From contig WMCF01000014.1 in NCBI GenBank assembly GCA_009792885.1, positions 12,109,013-12,173,012 on the forward strand: 64,000 nt of DNA. Direction: 5' to 3'. The translations under genes and the position numbers were made by a program. The DNA is from Eremophila alpestris peregrina (Eukaryota; Chordata; Aves; Passeriformes; Alaudidae). Below are positions 22,211-35,600 of this stretch, piece by piece (within the stretch, counting starts at the first letter, position 1; each line of letters begins with the position of its first letter). The notes under the pieces were generated by a model, which was given only the letters and a program-made list of their open reading frames with translations, made no database searches and was not told the origin of the DNA.

Positions 22211-25200
22211 TGGCAACATGCAGTCATCTTTATAGAAGCAAGGAGATGAAACAGGCAAAATGCATTCCTGTTTTATCACCTTTCTTATGCAGAGCGAGTT
22301 TTGGGTAAGAAAGGAAGCATGGGGAAAGCTGGGGTGATTACCAGGACCTGTCCTAAGGAGGAGCTGGTTAGGAAATAGGTTGCAAGTAGAGGTTTCAAGG
22401 AACCTCTTTTCATGGGACGCTGAAATTGTCAAGGACTAGAAAACAGTCTCTAGGAGGAATTGATGAGGGAGCCAGGTATTTTCTGTCCCTAGCTCGAATG
22501 CTGTCTGCAAAGCACAGTGATGGACACTGCTAGTGCTGCGTGTCCGTTTTGGTGAGCTGTGGCGTGTATTGGAACCCGCACCGTAACAGCGTGAAGGTCC
22601 CAATCCTTGCAGGTGCTGAGGCTCCCCTCTGAAATTTCCAAATGACAGGAAAGGTTTGCTCCATGAAAAAGCCAAATGCCAGCTCCTGTAGCATTTTCCC
22701 TGCTGTTTCACATGGGAATGGTATTTATTTTCACTTTCCGTAGTGTTCCTTTTAAATAGTTGCATTTTCAGCCACAAGCGAAGTGGTCATAAGGAATGCC
22801 ATAGCTGTCCTGCTGGTTGTTCCGAGAGTTAATGAATAAACCATGTATAGGATAAACAGGTTTATGCAAATGCTGAGCATTACATTACTATTATTTGTAT
22901 TTTCAAGGCTTTGTAGCCGTAGAAGTCACATTTCTGTAAAACCTTTACAGTTGGAAAGAAGAAATCACAGTACAAATAATTCAAGTAATTGTTTTAGATG
23001 CAACACAGTTTACTGGTTTCTCCAATAGTAAGGTTTGCCATACTGAATAGCGTGCTTCCAAAACAGTATTGAAAACGTTCTGCTCTCCAGTCCCAGAACA
23101 TGTGATCTGAAAACACTGGCTAAATATATTCCCTCATACAACTGCTTGCTTTTTTGCATTAGAAAATCCACCCTTTACTCTCTTTCCTGGCTAAGACAAA
23201 ACTTGCGTGCTCTGCCTACCAGTAGAGCCTGCTTTCACAAATGTCCAAAGCAAGCATGCATACACCAGCCTTTGGAGCACATCAGAGCTGATCTGGGGAC
23301 TGGACGCCCTGGGGCTGAATGCCACTTGGGAGTTTGGCTGCAGGCAGCTGCCAGCGATATGCCAGCATCCCGTGGGTCAGAGGCAGTCTCTGAGCCACCA
23401 CGTCCTGTTCATATCTTCTTGACAAAAACCTTTTTCCTTTTCACAGCCTGAAAAAAAAAAATAAATTCTCAGGGACCAGGGTGTGACATAAACCACAGTG
23501 TGATCACAGCAACATGAACATGTGGAGGAATTTTCTAAATTGGCATCCCTCCTCCTTAGCAAAACATCTGCCAAAGAAGAGCCATATCACCCATGGAGCA
23601 CTGTGAAGGAGTAGTGCAAACCCTTCCCAGTGCTGCACCCAGGCACAAGCCTATCAGCCAGATGCTGGTGAGCAATGGCTGCTGGGCACACTGAGTTACT
23701 GCAAGGCAATGTTCCCCTCAGTTTTGTTCCTCTTGAAGGTATGAGGGGGCACACAAGACTGTTTTCAGTCAGGGCTTGGCGCTGCTGAGGCAGTTGAGGA
23801 CCTGTAGGCACGGCCCTAAAAAATGCATCTCCACACACGAAGGTGCAAACGATGCCAGTGGGTTGCGGTTCCCCGCCTGTCCTGCCTGTCCCACATGTCA
23901 CTCAGAGGGGCACGGGCCGGGAAAGCAGAGCACTCTTCTGGCAGCTATGTAGGACACAGCAGTGGCTGGAATGAATTAGTCCCTATTTGTAATTTCTCGG
24001 CCTGTAGGGAGAAGAGCTGGCACCCCGGACTTTGGCACATAGAGACAGAAGCATTCCCTCCCCTCTGCACATGAAGTGCGACAGCAGCACTGCACGGGAT
24101 GCGGGGCACGGCAGTGTGGGCTTTTCTTCCTTTGATGGGCATGAAACACACTTTGACATGGGACAAGGGTTGGTTTTTATTTTCTTCTCTCTCTCTCTTT
24201 TTTTTTTTTTCCCTTTTCTCTTTTAACCTTCTTTTAGCCTCGGGTTTACTTCCTTTTGGGTTTTCTTTTCCCAAAGATGATGTGTTTGTCAACTGATAGG
24301 ATGTACTTGCTTCTGGTAAAAGAAGCACTTTGACAATTTTCACAACATGTATAATTTGCTTAAGGACCTTAATGGCTTCTTCTGAGCTATATGTCATGTA
24401 AATAAATATTCCAATAATTTTTAACATGCATATTATGTACTCCATAGATCAATGTCTCCTTTAAAGCTCTTACCATTTATCCTGTAAGTTCCATTCAGAC
24501 ATTTTAAAATATGCATTATTTATTCAACAGGCTATCTTTTAATTCAGAGATGCTGGTGTGTGTCTATGTTTGTAGCAGTCTAGCATCTATATCTTGTTTA
24601 GAATATTTAAAAATCAGTATTTCTTAGTCTTTTCAGCAGGTTGAAAATAGTCCCATAAAAATGCGGTAACACGAAAGAATTCTTCAGATTAATAAGACTG
24701 AAACATGCATGGCCAGAAACAGGTGACATGTGTGGGCTGCAGTGCAGGTATTGAATCCCTGGGAGGGTTTGGGAGGGTGGCAGTGCCTGCACTCAGAGGG
24801 GCAGATGGACACAGTGCTACAAGCCAACATTTCCCCTTGACTTCTGATGTGTCTGTTCAGAGACTGGGGGAGGGTCTGTCCTGGCAGGAGCATCACAGCA
24901 CTGGGGCAGCAATCATGCAAAAAGATATTGCCTTCTCCAGCTTTAACGAGGAAGCAGCTTCTTGGTTCATGTGCAGGACAGGCTCACCAGCTAAGCAGGA
25001 GCAAATATTACCAGCACTGCCTTGTGAGCTGCTCCAGGGCTTCAAGTGCCATCAGGGTTTTTTGGGGGGTTGTGGTGTTTTTGAGGTGCATAGGGGCTCC
25101 GTGCCAGACAGCTGCCACAGCCAGGGGCAGGTGTGAAGGTGTAGTGCACGTGGAAGCAAAAGCATGGACACATATGACTTTGTGCCTTGGCAGTTATTAG

Positions 25201-26556
25201 CCAAGGCAAATCCTTTCCTCTTCTCAGAGGATGGGGTAGCAAGCAGAAATTCTATCCCCACCTCAACAGAAAGGGGAACCCAGCAGGCTCCCGGGTCCTT
25301 GCAGGAGTAGCCCATGAGATAAGAGGGTTTCTGACCTCCATGCAGGCTAGTGAAGGAGGAAAACCAGGGTCAAGAAAGATAAACTTACTATTTAAATGCA
25401 GACATCTGCAATAATAGAGGTGGAAACATAAAAAATTGCTATCAAGTTCATTTGCTTGTAGTATGAAGGCTCTCATCTCACCTTGTTTAAACAGTCCCAC
25501 TCCTGTGTTTAGTTTACTTGTGTTAATATCCCCCAGAGGCTTCATCATTTGCTATTGATGAGCATACAGACACACACACACAAAAAAAGGTGGTGCTGTC
25601 CAAGCAATTAATTCTCTTTCCAAGTGCTTAAAATTCAGCATGTCCCTTCAGTTCCAAAGGTGCTAGATCTTCAAAACCAGCAAGCTGCTCACAGTCAGCT
25701 GGGAAACCCCAAGTTATTTTGGAGCACATAAAAACATTCAGTGCTGATAAATACTCACACTGTGTTTTGCATCTTCATAATTTGGGATTCCATTTACTTG
25801 ACATATGCAATAAATAAAATATGCTCTCTGCCTCAAGGATGTTTCTCTGTGTAAGTTGCAGCCCAGTATACAAACTCCTTCCAAACCAGCTGGTGCCACA
25901 CATTTACCACACTTTCTTATTCTAATTCAGGAACACCTTCATAAGAAGGTGACTATGAACAATGCTCTTTAAACCATGATGGAAGCAGATGTGGACAAGG
26001 ATTCTAATAAGAATATAAAGCAGTAAAAATAGGGCACTGCTTTAGCTGGAAAATGGGAAAAAATTTTCATTAGCCCTTTTTGGTGAAAAAATGTTTTTAC
26101 CTAAAGCATTGGAAACTCCAGTGACTCAGCTCTTGGATCAAATGCCCACCAAACTCTTTCCATCACCTTCAGCAGATGTCAAATGGTGAATTCACATGAA
26201 TGAATGGGTACATTTAGGTCTCTGCAGTGCACTGCTTTGCATGGACAAAATCCCATTATGCTTCCTCCAGGCCTCAAATAGGAGGTAGTTTTTGCCAGCT
26301 TTTGCCAATTTACCCTAAACCTACACTGTTGTCACTGGTATTAGAAGTTGGGCGTAGACTTCAACCAAGCAGAACAGCACCAGGACCCACAGCTTTTAAC
26401 TTTCCCCTATTCTAAAACTATGACAGCTCTCTATGCAAAGACTTACACGTGACTCAATAGCAGCAGCAGCTCCATCAGGGCGCAACGGTGAGGGAAATTA
26501 ATTGTGAGGCCCAGCCTGTCCCTGGCTTGGCCTTGGACTCAGTCTCATGTAAATTG
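22211..26556. other. Intergenic, no gene seen
   Basis: Mixed-composition non-coding DNA. It contains a pyrimidine tract at 24181-24240 and an A+T-rich stretch at about 24330-24540 with FOX-like GTAAATAAATATT and octamer-like motifs. Frames of up to about 166 codons have no domains, and one owes its Lys/Glu/Arg block to the pyrimidine tract. Confidence 0.5.
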
Positions 26557-26680
26557 CAGAATTATAGAAGGGTTTGAGTTGGAAGGGACCTTAAAGATCA
26601 TCTAGTTCCAACCCCTCTTCCACAGGCAGGGACACTAAACCAGGTTGCTCAGAGCCCCATCTGGCCTGGCTTTGAAATAG
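26557..26680 (-). mobile_element. CR1 LINE 3'-end fragment, minus strand
   Basis: Sequence typical of the avian CR1 3' end in reverse: a degraded CAGAATTATAGAA start, then GTTGGAAGGGACCTTAAAGA, CATCTAGTTCCAACCCC and CAGGTTGCTCAGAGCCCCAT. About 120 bp survive, a strongly 5'-truncated copy. Confidence 0.93.
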
Positions 26681-27299
26681 TTTGAGAGTTATGAAATTCT
26701 CTTTTCCATTGCCAGATGGGTTTTGAGTTGAGTTTTGCCTTGAGTTTGCCCATGAGTTAGTTTAGTGGGCAGGGTCAGATGCTCTCTGCCGTGAATTGCT
26801 GGGGAAGCTTGCATCCTATTTGGCTTGTATGCTGAATATAAACAGAGCTATCTGTCAGTATTTGCTTGGATTCACTGAAATATTAAAACAAATGCTTATG
26901 TCTGTGTTGCAGGGCAAGGTCTTCTTTATTTTGCTGTGGCAATAGCCACATTGAAACAAACTGTATTTTGTTTTCTTTCAGACAGGTGTGATGGCACACC
27001 TGCGGAGCTCAGGCTTGAATAGCAACTCGTAACCTTTTGTGGGTAAGGTGGGGGGCAAATCCTGCTTAACAAGGATGTCAAACTGATCTTTGTTCCCTTC
27101 TCCCAACCAAGTATCTGTGGCAACAAACTGGAGACAGGTAAACAATCGGCTTCTGCTACCGCAAGCTTTCCATTTACAGTTCACCAGGAGCTCTTACTAT
27201 ATGAAAGGAAAGGGTGGATGTGGTGTCAACACAAGGTAATAGTAATATTATTTGAACAGGTGTGTGGGGTGTTGCTAAAGTGAGAGAACGGGCGAGCTG
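26681..27299. other. Intergenic, no gene seen
   Basis: Ordinary non-coding sequence between a CR1 fragment and a candidate conserved element. Nothing was recognised. Confidence 0.5.
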
Positions 27300-27830
27300 T
27301 AGGGAGCAGTTAGTACAGGGCTGTGCATGTAATAACCAGAGCTCACCCGCGTGTATTATCATAACAATCATGTGTGGCGATGGGTTTCACAATAAGCTGC
27401 TCTGATTTACCCGGTGCATTAAACTAGTTTTGTTGTTTCTCACTTCCTAACTCCCTGCTGGAAAAGAGCCCGAAAAAATACTCACGCTAAAAATTTGGTG
27501 AGCAGCTACAGATAGATAACCCACCAGGCCACAATTATCCCCCAGACTCAGCTCCTCCACAGGCAACTTTGCTGCTGATTTACGTCTTGGAAAGAGAGGA
27601 AGCAGATTAAGCATCTCAGGACTGCATTACAAAGGGATGGCAGGTTTGCGGCAAGTGTTGAGGCACCGTGGAATTGGGAGAGTCGAGTGCCTCAGCAGTT
27701 TTGTCTATACATCTATTCTCTGTAATGCAGTTAATTTTAATAATGTATTTCCAGTCTGTGATGTGTGTTAAATTGATATGTATCTGTGATTCGAATGTAT
27801 ATTCATCTCTGTGTGTATGGAGTTAGATTA
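27300..27830. promoter_or_regulatory. Candidate conserved non-coding element A
   Basis: This 500-bp block has few simple repeats and keeps several CpGs in a non-island context (ACCCGCGTG, GGCGATGG, ACCCGGTG, TTCGAATG). Homeodomain-type sites include AATTATCCC, AGATTAAG and CAGTTAATTT. This texture is typical of vertebrate developmental enhancers, and it lies about 10 kb from the ID4 promoter. It is inferred from composition only. Confidence 0.3.
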
Positions 27831-28129
27831 ATATCCTTTCAGCAAGAAAACTGTGTGCCACAATAGAGAATGGAAACAGTAAAAATAATCTTTGAGATTC
27901 TGCTTTTAAGGAGACAACTGGAATCACATTAGAAAGGATTAGTGCGGAAGGTACATACCTTGCTGAAATTTGCTTGCTTCCATTGTGGGAAAGTGGGAAA
28001 CAAAGGGAAAAATCATACGCTGATGTGCTCTCCAAGTAGAGCTACATGCTTTGATTCACTCAAGACAGCCGTGGAGGTTACAAAACAGAAGTTAAGAGAC
28101 AATATAAATTACGTGAGGGTATTCTAGAC

Positions 28130-28400
28130 AATTAGACAACTCGTTGGTCCATTTACGATGCTGCTCATAGCTTTATATCAAATCTGATCAAAGAGTGGTA
28201 AATTTTAAGCAAGGAAATTTTTCACTCTCTCTCCTCCTTAAGCCGTACTTTGTTTAGAGATATCTTGATGCGTATCCTGAGCATTTTAATAAGAAACTAT
28301 TGCATGCCACTGGTTTGTGCAAACAGTAGTTGTATTATTACAGGGGATGAATTAATCTTCCAGGCGTCCATTTGTGTTACTCAGATCAGGCAGGGTTTAT
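28130..28400. promoter_or_regulatory. Candidate conserved non-coding element B with TCF/LEF-like site
   Basis: Contains CTGATCAAAGA at 28184-28194, close to the TCF/LEF consensus, together with retained CpGs (CGTTGG, TACGATG, GCCGTAC, ATGCGTATC) and AATTAATC. No coding potential was seen. It is inference by texture and motif. Confidence 0.27.
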
Positions 28401-29710
28401 TTGCAAAGGGCTGACCCTGCTTCCTGGCAGGTTCGCCGGGAGGTGCCGTGCCAGATTCCCTGCAGTGGATTGCAAGGGGGTTCAGCTGGCACATCCCAGG
28501 GACCACGGGGACAGTCACATGGCAGGGGCTGCCGCCTGAGGGACCGCGGGGCGAGTGGCTGTGACGGCAGCGGCACCACGTCCTGGGTCCGACAGGCTCC
28601 TCCAGGGATTCTTTAGCGGGTATTGAAGGCTGGTAGGAAACAAGTATTCTCAAGCTTGGGTCTGCATTCTTCTGGTAACACAGATTTAGCCCAAGGTCAC
28701 ACAAGAAACCTTTATTTCAAGCAGCTTGCTCCGTCTGAAGGAGAATTGCTACAGCATTTCCCTTTGTACACATTAAATAAATGCTTAATAGTGGGGTGGC
28801 TGTCATCTTAGGGCAAATATTTTAGAAATCCCTTGTTAGTCACATCAGGTGTGCTTCTTCAATATTGCAACATCTGTTATTTGTTAGATGCAAACAGAGA
28901 ATGAAAACGTGTATTTGCCTTGTCCTGGGCTCTTCAAGTAATTCAGGCAACCTGGCTGAATGTGCCAGAGACAGTGCTGACAGTACAGTTATTTCAGGAG
29001 GGTAAAATTGTACCAAAACCTGAGTAGGGGGTAAACTACAAAGTGTTGTATTACGCTTGGGTGCCCTCTAGTTCTTTTACAATCCAGCGTGTACTTTACA
29101 TATACCTTGATCCTTGGAATTTCCTTGTAGAAGTCAATGCTGTGCTGCTGTTCCAGCAGAGCAAACACTGGATGGGCTCTTCACAAACAGTGGGTAAGTC
29201 ACAGTCAGCTGAAAGGAGCATACTCTTGATCACAAGGGGCCGGACTTCTGCAATAAAACAAGCATTTTCATCTTTCTTTGCTGGCACAATTATTTCATGC
29301 TAGAAGACACATATTTCGAGGCTACATCACAAAAGTCTGATCCTTTGCTTTGGATTAGTTTTGCCAGTTTTTAAGCAAATATTGAAGCAATCAAAAATAA
29401 CAGCCTGGTAGTATTTTAGGCTTAGTTTGAATAATTTAATTGAATAGGAACTTTAATGAGAGGGCAATGGATTCTTAATTACCTCAGGCACAGTTTAGCA
29501 CTTCGTTCATGTATGGTATTTATCTGGGGTGCATCAGTCTGTTATTAGTTGGCTATTGCAGTGCAAAAACTTGGTGGCAAAGTCATTGTGGTGTGCTGCA
29601 GAAGCAGCATCACAGCTGCACAGCAGCCTATGCGAGAATTCCTTGAGTATAGATGGGATGTATTCATTAACATCATCAATCAATTAAGAGCTTGTTTAGG
29701 TTTTGGCTTG
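28401..29710. other. Intergenic, no gene seen
   Basis: A locally GC-rich patch (about 28420-28620) shows some CpG but is too small and weak for a clear CpG island. No exon, repeat family or RNA gene was recognised. Confidence 0.5.
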
Positions 29711-29774
29711 GTATACATATATATGTGTGTGTAGTATATATATATATATTCATATATATATATATATATATATA
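29711..29774. repeat. (TA)n/(TG)n microsatellite
   Basis: A compound TA/TG simple repeat with a long (TA)n run up to 29774. Confidence 0.9.
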
Positions 29775-32563
29775 AACTCGTAATAATCTTGCATGTCTTA
29801 CATCAAATTTAATTTTTCAGAATGTTCGTCTATTTTGTGACTGACGATTTTCACTTGCTGACATTCTTTTACGCTCTTGGGAGTCGTCCCCTTCCTTTGG
29901 ATCAGCCTAAGGAAAATGCTGCCCTCTCTTGAATTTGAGGACGCAGTGCACCTCCTGGCAGAGGCTGCCCGGGGAGCGGGAAGCAGCGCGTTCCTGAAAG
30001 ATGGTAGTGACTTCAGCAGGGCTGATGAGTGTTGAGAAAGGCAGCACTGTATTTTAGACTAGTAATCGGGGTTAAGAGAGTTGTTCCAAAATATGTCAAT
30101 TCTATAAAATATAAATTCTTTCTCTTCTGAAAAAAATTGGAAAACAAGCAAATATACTTTTATTCCATTATGGAAATACCTTAGCCAGGAAAACATAATT
30201 GTCTCCTGTGCCTGCATAGAGAAAAGGCCAAGTCCTGAAATACTTTGGACTGCTTTCACTCAAATTTAAGTTATTTCTTTGCTTCAGTTGTGAGTTTTGC
30301 TGAATGCCCATCTAGATCTTGCAGTCAATGGGAATTTTTGTTCTGCCAGGCCTTCTCTGAAGAAGGGAGGATGTGACTGGCTGCCACTGGTCCTCTGCTC
30401 AGAAAAAAACACTTGGGATCTCTCTAGTGTATGACAACCCCCAGAGCTTTCCCACTGGTATGGAATCACTGATGTGTTGCTTGTAGAAACCAACATGTCA
30501 CTGCCTTGAACAGCTTAGTCAGGAGATGTGTCTCCAGCTGGAGGGAGGAGGATCTTTCTCCAGCTGTTTCTCCTCTTCTCTGACAAGCATAGATAGGGTG
30601 TACTTTTCATGCATCTTCCTTCAAGGAAGGAATATAAAGGAGACCTTGCAGGAAAAGCTATTCTGGAGCAGCATCTGCCTCCATTCCTTCAATAGGGGTA
30701 TTAAAACAAACAAACGAAATGCTCTCTCCTTCTCCCATAGACACCCCTGCTGGTAGAAAGATGTGTACTTTTCTGCTGGCAGCAAGGGGTGAAAAGGACC
30801 ATTATGTGATGTGTAGGAGGTATTGCCTAGAAAGTAGTCCTACAGCAAGCTAGCATCCCTAGGAGGGAGGACATGCACGTTTTGGTTTGTATTAACTCAG
30901 AAGATGCCAGTTCACACACGAGAACCAAGTTTCCTGGACATCAAATATGCATGTGAGGAAGGTGAAGTAGGGTGTGCATTGTGGAAGACAAGGAGAAAAA
31001 CATACATGCACACCTGAACCCATGGTCTTTTTCTTTACTGTTATTTAAAAGGTTTTTCTGAACATACAGCTCCCCACCCGGCCCTCTTACCATTCTCAGA
31101 AGCTAAAAGACATGTAGGCAGCAAGGAGCAGCATGCAGGGGAAATGACTGGCAAACAGTAGCTGTGAATATTGTTAGTTACATGATTTGTGCAAAAGGAC
31201 ATATTTCTTAATATTTATCTCACTTTTCTGCACTTACAGTCATGTTTTGGTTTCTTTTACACAGATGTGAGGGTGATTAATCCCAAATGCAATCTGAAAA
31301 AGGATAAACAGAAGGAGACTGGGCATGTATATGTCACTTGCACTGTATACTACCTCATCTGTATTAAATATGAGACAAAGTAATAAAAATAAACGATACA
31401 GTATTGTGTCGGTTGCAACTCAGGCAGTAACAAAATATTGCCACATTTTTTCTTACAAAGCTGGCTGTGTGGTGGCTGGAAAGAACCCTAAAGCATATAA
31501 AGCTCTTATCTTCATACATTTCCCTAAAGAATAATAGATCAGTCGGTGCTCTGATGCTGTTTTAATAATGTACAATTTACAATTCATTTGGTTACCAAGC
31601 ACTCACAGTATAATTAATTTCACAGACCCTTTCTACACATTGGCATGGTTTATGACAGTACAGAGGGTAGATGGGAAAACTCCGTTCCCCCTGCTGTCAC
31701 AGGAGAGTGCCTGGATGATGTGTCACCTGGCTCATCTCACTGCAGTCCTGCCTTTGGAGGGGTGACAGGGCTTGATTTCCCCTTTCCTTCTGCCCCAGCT
31801 CCCACCTGCCCATCCCATCTCCCTCCATGACCATCTCCATGGAGGACGTTGCCTCGGGGATGAGCCAGGCTCATCCTGCAGCTCCCCAGCAGCACTGAGC
31901 CACATCTGCCCCATCCCTTTGAGTCGCAGCAGGCCCCGAGATCTGCTGCAAGCGCCGGAGCAAAAGCTAAGGTGAGCCAAGGGGAAGACTCAAGGACAAA
32001 AGGCAGGTGACAAGCCTTCAGTGCCTCACAGCAGTGCCCCCCTTCACCCTTGCAGCTGGGGACAGCAGAGCCTGTCAGGAATACAGGTATTGCTTCAGTC
32101 AGGAGTGACTGTCCATCCGAACTGTCTGTGCACGAGCCCCAGCCTGATATCATTTAGCACCATCAAGACACAAGAAACAGAGGGAAAGGCTCCAGAAGCA
32201 GGCAGAACACATATTGTTGGGGGTTTATTTTTCCCTTCATGGGGAATCTGTCCAGTTGCCTGAGAGACTTAAATAATGGACTCTCTCTGCAATGAATGGA
32301 GCTGCTGTTCTGTGATGTCTTGCGCATCAAAGCAATTTTTTTGAATCTGCATTAACCTCTTTGATAAAGACAACACTGTGAGGAATTCAGCAACTACAGA
32401 GAACCTGCGGGTCTGCACATCCACCCAGAGCTTGCTTTGACAGCAGTGTATGAATTGCTATTGAAGTGATGGTTTTGTTTCCATTATCAAATAAACTGGG
32501 GTTTCCTTTTCTGAATTTCCCAAACATTATTTTCCTGTTTGAAGATCTTGATTCCTATACATG
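29775..32563. other. Intergenic, no gene seen
   Basis: Non-coding DNA of mixed composition, with a GC-richer part at about 31680-31970 where chance frames on both strands are longer. Nothing was recognised. Confidence 0.5.
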
Positions 32564-32661
32564 CACAGTGTATATATACACACACATGGATATTCACATA
32601 TAAGTGTATATATGCATAGATAGACACACATATATATATATGTATATATATCTATATATAT
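32564..32661. repeat. (TA)n/(CA)n compound microsatellite
   Basis: Alternating TA, CA and TATC units over about 100 bp. Confidence 0.9.
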
Positions 32662-32794
32662 GCCTGAGGGTAGAGATCACAATTTGTGAGGGCTGAGCAC
32701 ACAATCCTGGATATAAACACACAAGTGCTCACATTGTAGTGCAGCTTACAGCTAGCCTTACTGATTTTCTACAACTACAGTTGCAGTTTGCCGT

Positions 32795-32831
32795 TTCTCT
32801 CTCTCTCTCTTTTTTTTTTTTTTTTTTTTTT
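32795..32831. repeat. (CT)n followed by a 21-T run
   Basis: A CT dinucleotide stretch runs directly into a T homopolymer (32811-32831). Confidence 0.92.
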
Positions 32832-35224
32832 ATGTTCAAGCGCTGGTTTCTTCCAGGGACTGAAGAGCATTGTAAGCCACAGCCCTAAATGTTTGATTAA
32901 CCCCTATGGGACCTGTAAGACATTAACTGTAAGAGGTACATCTCTTGCTCTGTGTCTGCAGCTGGCTACTCAATCCTAATGATTTGGTTTCCTAATCTCT
33001 TACTTGAACAAAAATATGGTGAGGCAGAGACCATAAGATACTGCTTTCACATCTTTTTTCCATATGGGATTTGGCAGCCAATTTGCCGACACATTGATGA
33101 CCTGCTGCTTATTTTTTACATCTATAGAAACTTGACTGTTGTGTGAATCATGGCATATCTATAAACTAAGTGAAACCAAAAGAGGTTATTAAGGACATCA
33201 TGTACATATGTGTAAAACACCAACAAGTATTATTATTATCATCATCAATTACTCTTATTCACCATTTAATCACAATTTAAAGCTTGTGTGGTTAATGTAT
33301 CACAAGATTCACTTCAAAACAGGGCTCAGAATCTCTCCCCTGCAGTCAGGTTTAGAGAGGTTTTAAAGCAGTGCTTGTGCGGCATGAGAGGACTGATGGA
33401 GTCCTATCCCCTCAGGAGAGTGTTGGTCTCTTTTCTGCCTGAGAGAAAGCACCCAGGAAAACCTGATGCACTCCTAAGATGTGAGAAGTAGCAAACCTGA
33501 AAAGCTTTGCTTTTAAACTTTGAATATCAAAGGGTTAAAAATCTAGCCTTCAATCCAGTTAAATTTTTTTCAAGCCTACAGTTTTGGAATGGATAAATGT
33601 CTGTGTAATTATCGATTATCTGCTTTTTTACCTGTTTCATTTCTCTCCCATACAATATGCTTCTTAGCACAATTTCTTTTTTTACAGTTCAAAAATATTT
33701 TGTTTTGACTTGATGTTCCTCAAGAAATGAACATAACTGTGTTCATAAAATTCCTGCAAGCACCAACCTGGTTGCAAGGCAAAACTCGACTTTGAATTTC
33801 CAGGTCTGTATCTATCAAAGAGAAGAAAAAAGAAAGGGGGGAAAAATATAGCATTGCTAGGAAGTACTACTTGCTTTTTTTTCCAGCATTTTTTTCAGTA
33901 CTAAAATCAAAGAAAAATATCTCAGACATGAAAGTAAAATTGAGAATGTTTAAATCCACAATGGCTTAACAGCATTTCAGAAGTTATAGCGTTTATGAGA
34001 AATACACTGAAAGATATTTTAAAGTTAGATCACCTATTTCCTTTGAAAAAACATAATCTGGCAATCAAATCTAAACAACAACTAAACAAATCATCTTTCT
34101 TTTATGAGCACTTGGGGAAGAAGGAGTCTTTTCATGTTTCTTAGTCCGTATTAAATATGAGTTGGAACCAAGACAGCCTTTGCAGCAGAAAGAAAGCCAG
34201 GGGGCCAGGCTGGTTGGTGTCATCAGTGTCACAGTTAGTTCTGCTGTACACCTTCCCTCCAATTCCCTCTTTCTGAACCCACAGGGACCCCTGACACTAG
34301 AAGGTTAGATGTACTTTGATGAGGAGGACAGCTGGCACAAGATGGCCCCAATCCATTCTCCTAATCCCCTTTTCCTCTCAAAATGCCTGCTGGGAATGGT
34401 CCCTGGCAAGTGTTAACTGTGAGCTGGGTCCAGGGATGGCTGGGGAGAGTCATACTTGACCCAAGTCAACACCATGCCAAGGACTGCTGTAGCAATTTAA
34501 CAATCCGGAAAATTGAGCTCCAGCACCTGGGGACGTTCCCTGGCACTGTCTCCTGGACTGTCTGCACGTGGCCAAGGAGAGCAAACCAATTGATAAATAC
34601 CAACCTGATGATGCAGGGTTGAAATGCATGACAGCAGCATCCCACATGCTGGCCCAAACATTATGCTGAAGTTTTGCAAATCAACCAAGAAATTTAGAGA
34701 TTACTTTTAAAAGAGAGTCTAAAATTTGCCCAAAAGGGAGTCAAATCCCCAAGCTGAAGGCAAGATAACACTTAAGTGGCTTATTCATGAAAAGCTACCA
34801 CTTGACTTTCCTCAACAAACTTGCCAACATAAAGCTTCATAGAAGGAATGCCAAACAGCCAGGCAAAGCTCAAAGAAGAAAAATATTTCCGGTCAAGGAC
34901 AAAATAATCATATCATCTCGAGCTGTGACACGCCAGCTTACTTAGCTTTGATTTTACCAGCATAACTACCTGGTGCTTTGTGTGATCAAGGTGCCCACAG
35001 CTGTAATCTAATGTGATCTGGGGCTTATTCACTGATCACAGCTGTGTAATTTCAGGTAACATGCTTCCCTTGTTTAGTTTTGTTTAACATTGTTAAATAT
35101 ATAGTCAGACCATCTGCACAGTATTTTTTTAAATTGGAAATTACAACCATAACTTCCTTTTTATATATCAATAAACTAAATAGCAAAATTTCAAAGGGAT
35201 CCTTCTCTACCAAACAGTGAAGCA
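32832..35224. other. Intergenic, no gene seen
   Basis: A+T-rich non-coding DNA. The part at 34920-35055 has two CACAGCTGT E-box-like motifs and TAATCTAATGTGATC, and may be regulatory. No gene was recognised. Confidence 0.45.
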
Positions 35225-35600
35225 GAATGTTTGTCCCACGCCACACCATTGCCTAATTGCACACTAATTGGACAAACGTGATTAAATATTTCAAGATCTT
35301 TACTAATTGCCTCTATTTTAGCTTTAAAATTTGCTTGCCACCAACAAATTTAATGACACTGGTGTCTAGTCATCAGCAAAAAGCCCAAGAGTTGCTCTTT
35401 AAAATGTACCTAGTCAGAATATTTACTGATTGTGCATTGTTGTTTCCAATGTAGCTTAATTAGAAATCCAATCAGTTCTCCAAGTCTAATTATACTTGAT
35501 TTGTAGATTCAGACTATGATACATAATGAAGCTAAGCAGCTAACAGTAAACGTGCTTGAAATGTAACAATAAGAGAAATATTTTTAATGCATGCCTTGTT
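35225..35600. promoter_or_regulatory. Candidate conserved non-coding element C, homeodomain/SOX-rich
   Basis: Five TAATTG/TAATTA homeodomain cores lie within 240 bp (35254, 35265, 35304, 35457, 35487), along with a SOX-like CATTGTTGTT at 35435-35444. There is no simple-sequence decay and no open coding structure. The pattern resembles deeply conserved vertebrate enhancers of neural genes. It is inference only. Confidence 0.35.

Noticed and set aside
23945..24445. 166-codon minus-strand frame with a basic KEKREKKKK-type block
   Set aside because: The charged block is the translation of a pyrimidine-rich tract at 24181-24240. No domain was recognised on either side.
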